64,000 nt of DNA from UBA11612 sp963662375 (GTDB taxonomy: Bacteria > Pseudomonadota > Alphaproteobacteria > Rhodospirillales > Rhodospirillaceae), in contig CAXXRP010000010.1 in assembly GCA_963662375.2 (NCBI GenBank), positions 1 to 64,000 on the forward strand. The letters run 5' to 3'. The stretch's first letter is position 1. Each line of letters opens with the position of its first letter. The notes below the pieces were generated by a model. That model saw nothing but the letters and a program-made list of their open reading frames with translations. It was not told the origin of the DNA and made no database searches. Positions 62,472 through 64,000 of the stretch are shown piece after piece. A program made the translations under genes and the position numbers.

Positions 62472-62816
62472 ATGCACACCGTGGAGCTTTATAGACGAGT
62501 CCGGCTTGCGTGCCATGTTGATGGGCTGAGCCAGCGAGAGGCGGCCCGTAGGTTTGGTATTTCCCGAGATACTGTAAAGAAAATGCTGGCGCACTCCGTG
62601 CCGCCGGGATATCGGCGCGGTCAGCTGCCGAAGCGACCGAAGCTGGACCCATTCACGAGCATTATAGATCACATTCTTGAGGACGATGAGACGGTTCCCA
62701 GGAAGCAACGCCATACGTCGAAGAGGATATTCGATCGTCTTTGCAAAGAGCACGGCTTCGACGGCGGGCAAACCATCGTCAAGGATTACGTGCAGGAGCG
62801 TCGTCGGCATTGTTAG
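62472..62816 (+). pseudogene. IS21-family IstA transposase, N-terminal fragment
   Basis: From ATG 62472: MHTVELYRRVRLACHVDGLS and QREAARRFGISRDTVKKMLA are the IstA helix-turn-helix, RRGQLPKRPKLDPFTSIIDH the following segment. It breaks off at the IS6 scar after VQERR, having lost the DDE domain and istB. Confidence 0.85.
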
Positions 62817-62828
62817 TCTGACAATGCC
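62806..62828. mobile_element. 23-bp IS6 double-end scar
   Basis: GGCATTGT is followed directly by TAGTCTGACAATGCC: the outer bases of one terminal repeat joined to the opposite repeat of the variant IS6 element (repeat GGCATTGTCAGACTAAA). The whole interior is gone. It interrupts the istA fragment. Confidence 0.7.
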
Positions 62829-62914
62829 CTGTTGAAATAGCGGAAGGGATTGTGCATCGCCGGAGGCCAGGAGACCTTAATTCCAAGCTCAAGCCGATTT
62901 AGTCTGACAATGCC
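62829..62914 (-). mobile_element. IS6-family (variant) left-end remnant
   Basis: On the minus strand: GGCATTGTCAGACTAAAT, leader, then transposase ATG and MHNPFRYFN before truncation. Its repeat differs from the 1-17 kb copies (CAGACTAAA instead of CAGAGGAAA), so a second IS6 subtype is present. Confidence 0.8.
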
Positions 62915-63026
62915 GTGACAATGCCGCTGCAAGTGTCTATTCCATCATCGACTGGGTGGCACGTTGATGAAACGCAGAGGAAGCCGCGAGCCACGCAGAA
63001 AAACTTATAACGCGAAAGGCAATTAA

Positions 63027-63857
63027 ATGAACCCTCAGCATATGGCACAATTGGTCGCGGCCGGCATCGGTTTGCTACTGTTACTGTTCGTCGTATCATT
63101 TTCTTGGTACACCGTCGATCAGACGGAGCGTGGCGTTCTCTTGCGCAATGGCGCAGTCAAATCTCTTTCCGATCCTGGCTTGCACTTCAAAGTACCGTTC
63201 ATTGACACTGTTCAGACAATCAGCGTTCAGACGCATGTCACCCGCTGGGCCGACCAAACGGCAATGGCAACGTACAGCCGAGACCAACAGCCTGCTAATA
63301 TTGCCGTAAGCGTGAATTACCGCGTGACGGACCCGATGGCGCTCTATGGCGAATATCAATCCATCGGAAATATGCTCAACCGTCTTGTACTGCCCACCGC
63401 CAATGAGCAGGTGCGCAATGTGTTCGGACAATTCAACGCAGTGGCAGCGGTGCAGGAGCGTGCACGACTTAATTTAGAAGTCGAACAAGCGATCAGAGAC
63501 AACATCGATGGGCCACTCGTCATCGAGAGGGTTCAAATTGAAAACATCGACTTCTCTGATGCCTACGAAAACAGTGTTGAACAGCGCATGCTGGCTGAGG
63601 TCGAAGTCCAACGACTTCAGCAGAATGCCCTGCGCGAACAAGTTGAAGCCGAGATCGTTGTCATTCGAGCAACGGCAGCGGCAGAGAGAGTTCGCCTTGC
63701 TGGTAACGCGGAGGCGGCAGCCATCGATGCCCGCGGGCAAGCGCTACAGAATAATCCCCAGCTTGTCGGGCTTGTCGCCGCCGAGAAGTGGAACGGAGTG
63801 CTCCCAACCACAATGCTTCCCGGCTCCGCCGTCCCGTGGATTCAAGTGCCGCAATGA
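63027..63857 (+). CDS. SPFH/prohibitin-family membrane protein
   Basis: 276 residues. One N-terminal membrane span (LVAAGIGLLLLLFVVSFSWY), SPFH domain (VDQTERGVLLRNGAVKSLSD, GLHFKVPFIDTVQTISVQTH), then a helical coiled-coil (LAEVEVQRLQQNALREQVEA) and a C-terminal QNNPQLVGLVAAEKWNGVLP typical of prohibitin-like proteins. Such proteins form oligomeric membrane scaffolds and often modulate FtsH-type proteases. It is the only gene between two inverted IS6 ends, so it was probably carried by them. Confidence 0.9.
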   Translation: MNPQHMAQLVAAGIGLLLLLFVVSFSWYTVDQTERGVLLRNGAVKSLSDPGLHFKVPFIDTVQTISVQTHVTRWADQTAMATYSRDQQPANIAVSVNYRVTDPMALYGEYQSIGNMLNRLVLPTANEQVRNVFGQFNAVAAVQERARLNLEVEQAIRDNIDGPLVIERVQIENIDFSDAYENSVEQRMLAEVEVQRLQQNALREQVEAEIVVIRATAAAERVRLAGNAEAAAIDARGQALQNNPQLVGLVAAEKWNGVLPTTMLPGSAVPWIQVPQ

Positions 63858-63932
63858 AAGGCTAATGTCCTGGCCCCTATAATTGTACCACTTGATCTGG
63901 ATTTATCCATGATGACGGCGGGGTTATGGGAT

Positions 63933-64000
63933 GGCATTGTCAGACTAAATCGGCTTGAGCTGAAAAGTAAGGTCCCCTAGCCTCCGGCGATGCACAATCC
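63933..64000 (+). mobile_element. IS6-family (variant) left end entering from window edge
   Basis: GGCATTGTCAGACTAAAT, leader matching that at 62914, and the transposase start ATGCACAATCC at the very end of the window. The element probably continues beyond 64000. Confidence 0.8.

Overview
The window looks like part of an alphaproteobacterial chromosome with moderate to high GC. The run pyrB, inactive-type pyrC, plsY, dprA, topA, rnr, S41 protease, rpmG, divK is a familiar alphaproteobacterial gene order. RpoH, a XdhC/CoxE/CoxD maturation set and two TonB-dependent receptors fit a free-living, oligotroph-like lineage. Genus and species cannot be told from the sequence. No rRNA and no CRISPR array were seen.

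Layout. 1-17.5 kb is an accessory mosaic: a dehydrogenase fragment, a VOC protein, a broken acetyltransferase, two MFS transporters, a TonB receptor, a dinucleotide-binding oxidoreductase and a four-gene exported operon (10.8-16.3 kb). These are separated by whole, internally deleted or end-only copies of one IS6-family element with terminal repeat GGCATTGTCAGAGGAAA. 17.5-38 kb is core genome: pyrimidine synthesis, phospholipid acyltransferase, topoisomerase I, RNase R, ribosomal protein bL33, sigma-32, ergothioneine synthesis (egtB-egtD), peptide release factor 3, and a 2Fe-2S ferredoxin with a ferredoxin-NADP reductase. Two normally conserved genes here are wrecked: dprA (several frameshifts) and divK (phospho-acceptor Asp lost plus a nonsense codon).

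38-46.5 kb holds a molybdoenzyme maturation set (MoeA-like/MobA fusion, two XdhC proteins, CoxE, CoxD). CoxE and CoxD are separated by about 3.5 kb of debris, including a tRNA with a Glu-type body but an Ala-type TGC anticodon, and a GST/copper-ATPase junction made at a shared 18-bp sequence. 46.5-49.8 kb is a copper-resistance module (CsoR-type repressor, operator inside the promoter, copA, copB). 50-53.1 kb encodes a large TonB-dependent receptor.

53.6-61 kb is an integrated satellite-like or island element: P4-type integrase, AlpA-like regulator, TOPRIM/DUF3631 replication protein. Its frameshifted 3' end carries repeated ATCCGTCACA boxes in both orientations, and a diverged second copy of that 3' end lies 1.4 kb downstream beside a nested GC-rich palindrome. 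61.2-64 kb is an insertion-sequence pile-up: a complete IS3-family element, a truncated IS21 istA, a 23-bp IS6 scar, and an SPFH-protein gene bracketed by inverted IS6 ends.

The strongest leads are the exported DUF1552/DUF1592/three-repeat operon, the iteron-like boxes in the replication gene, the anticodon-altered tRNA, the double lesion in divK, the 12-G tract in egtB, and the IS6 copies that supply gene 3' ends.
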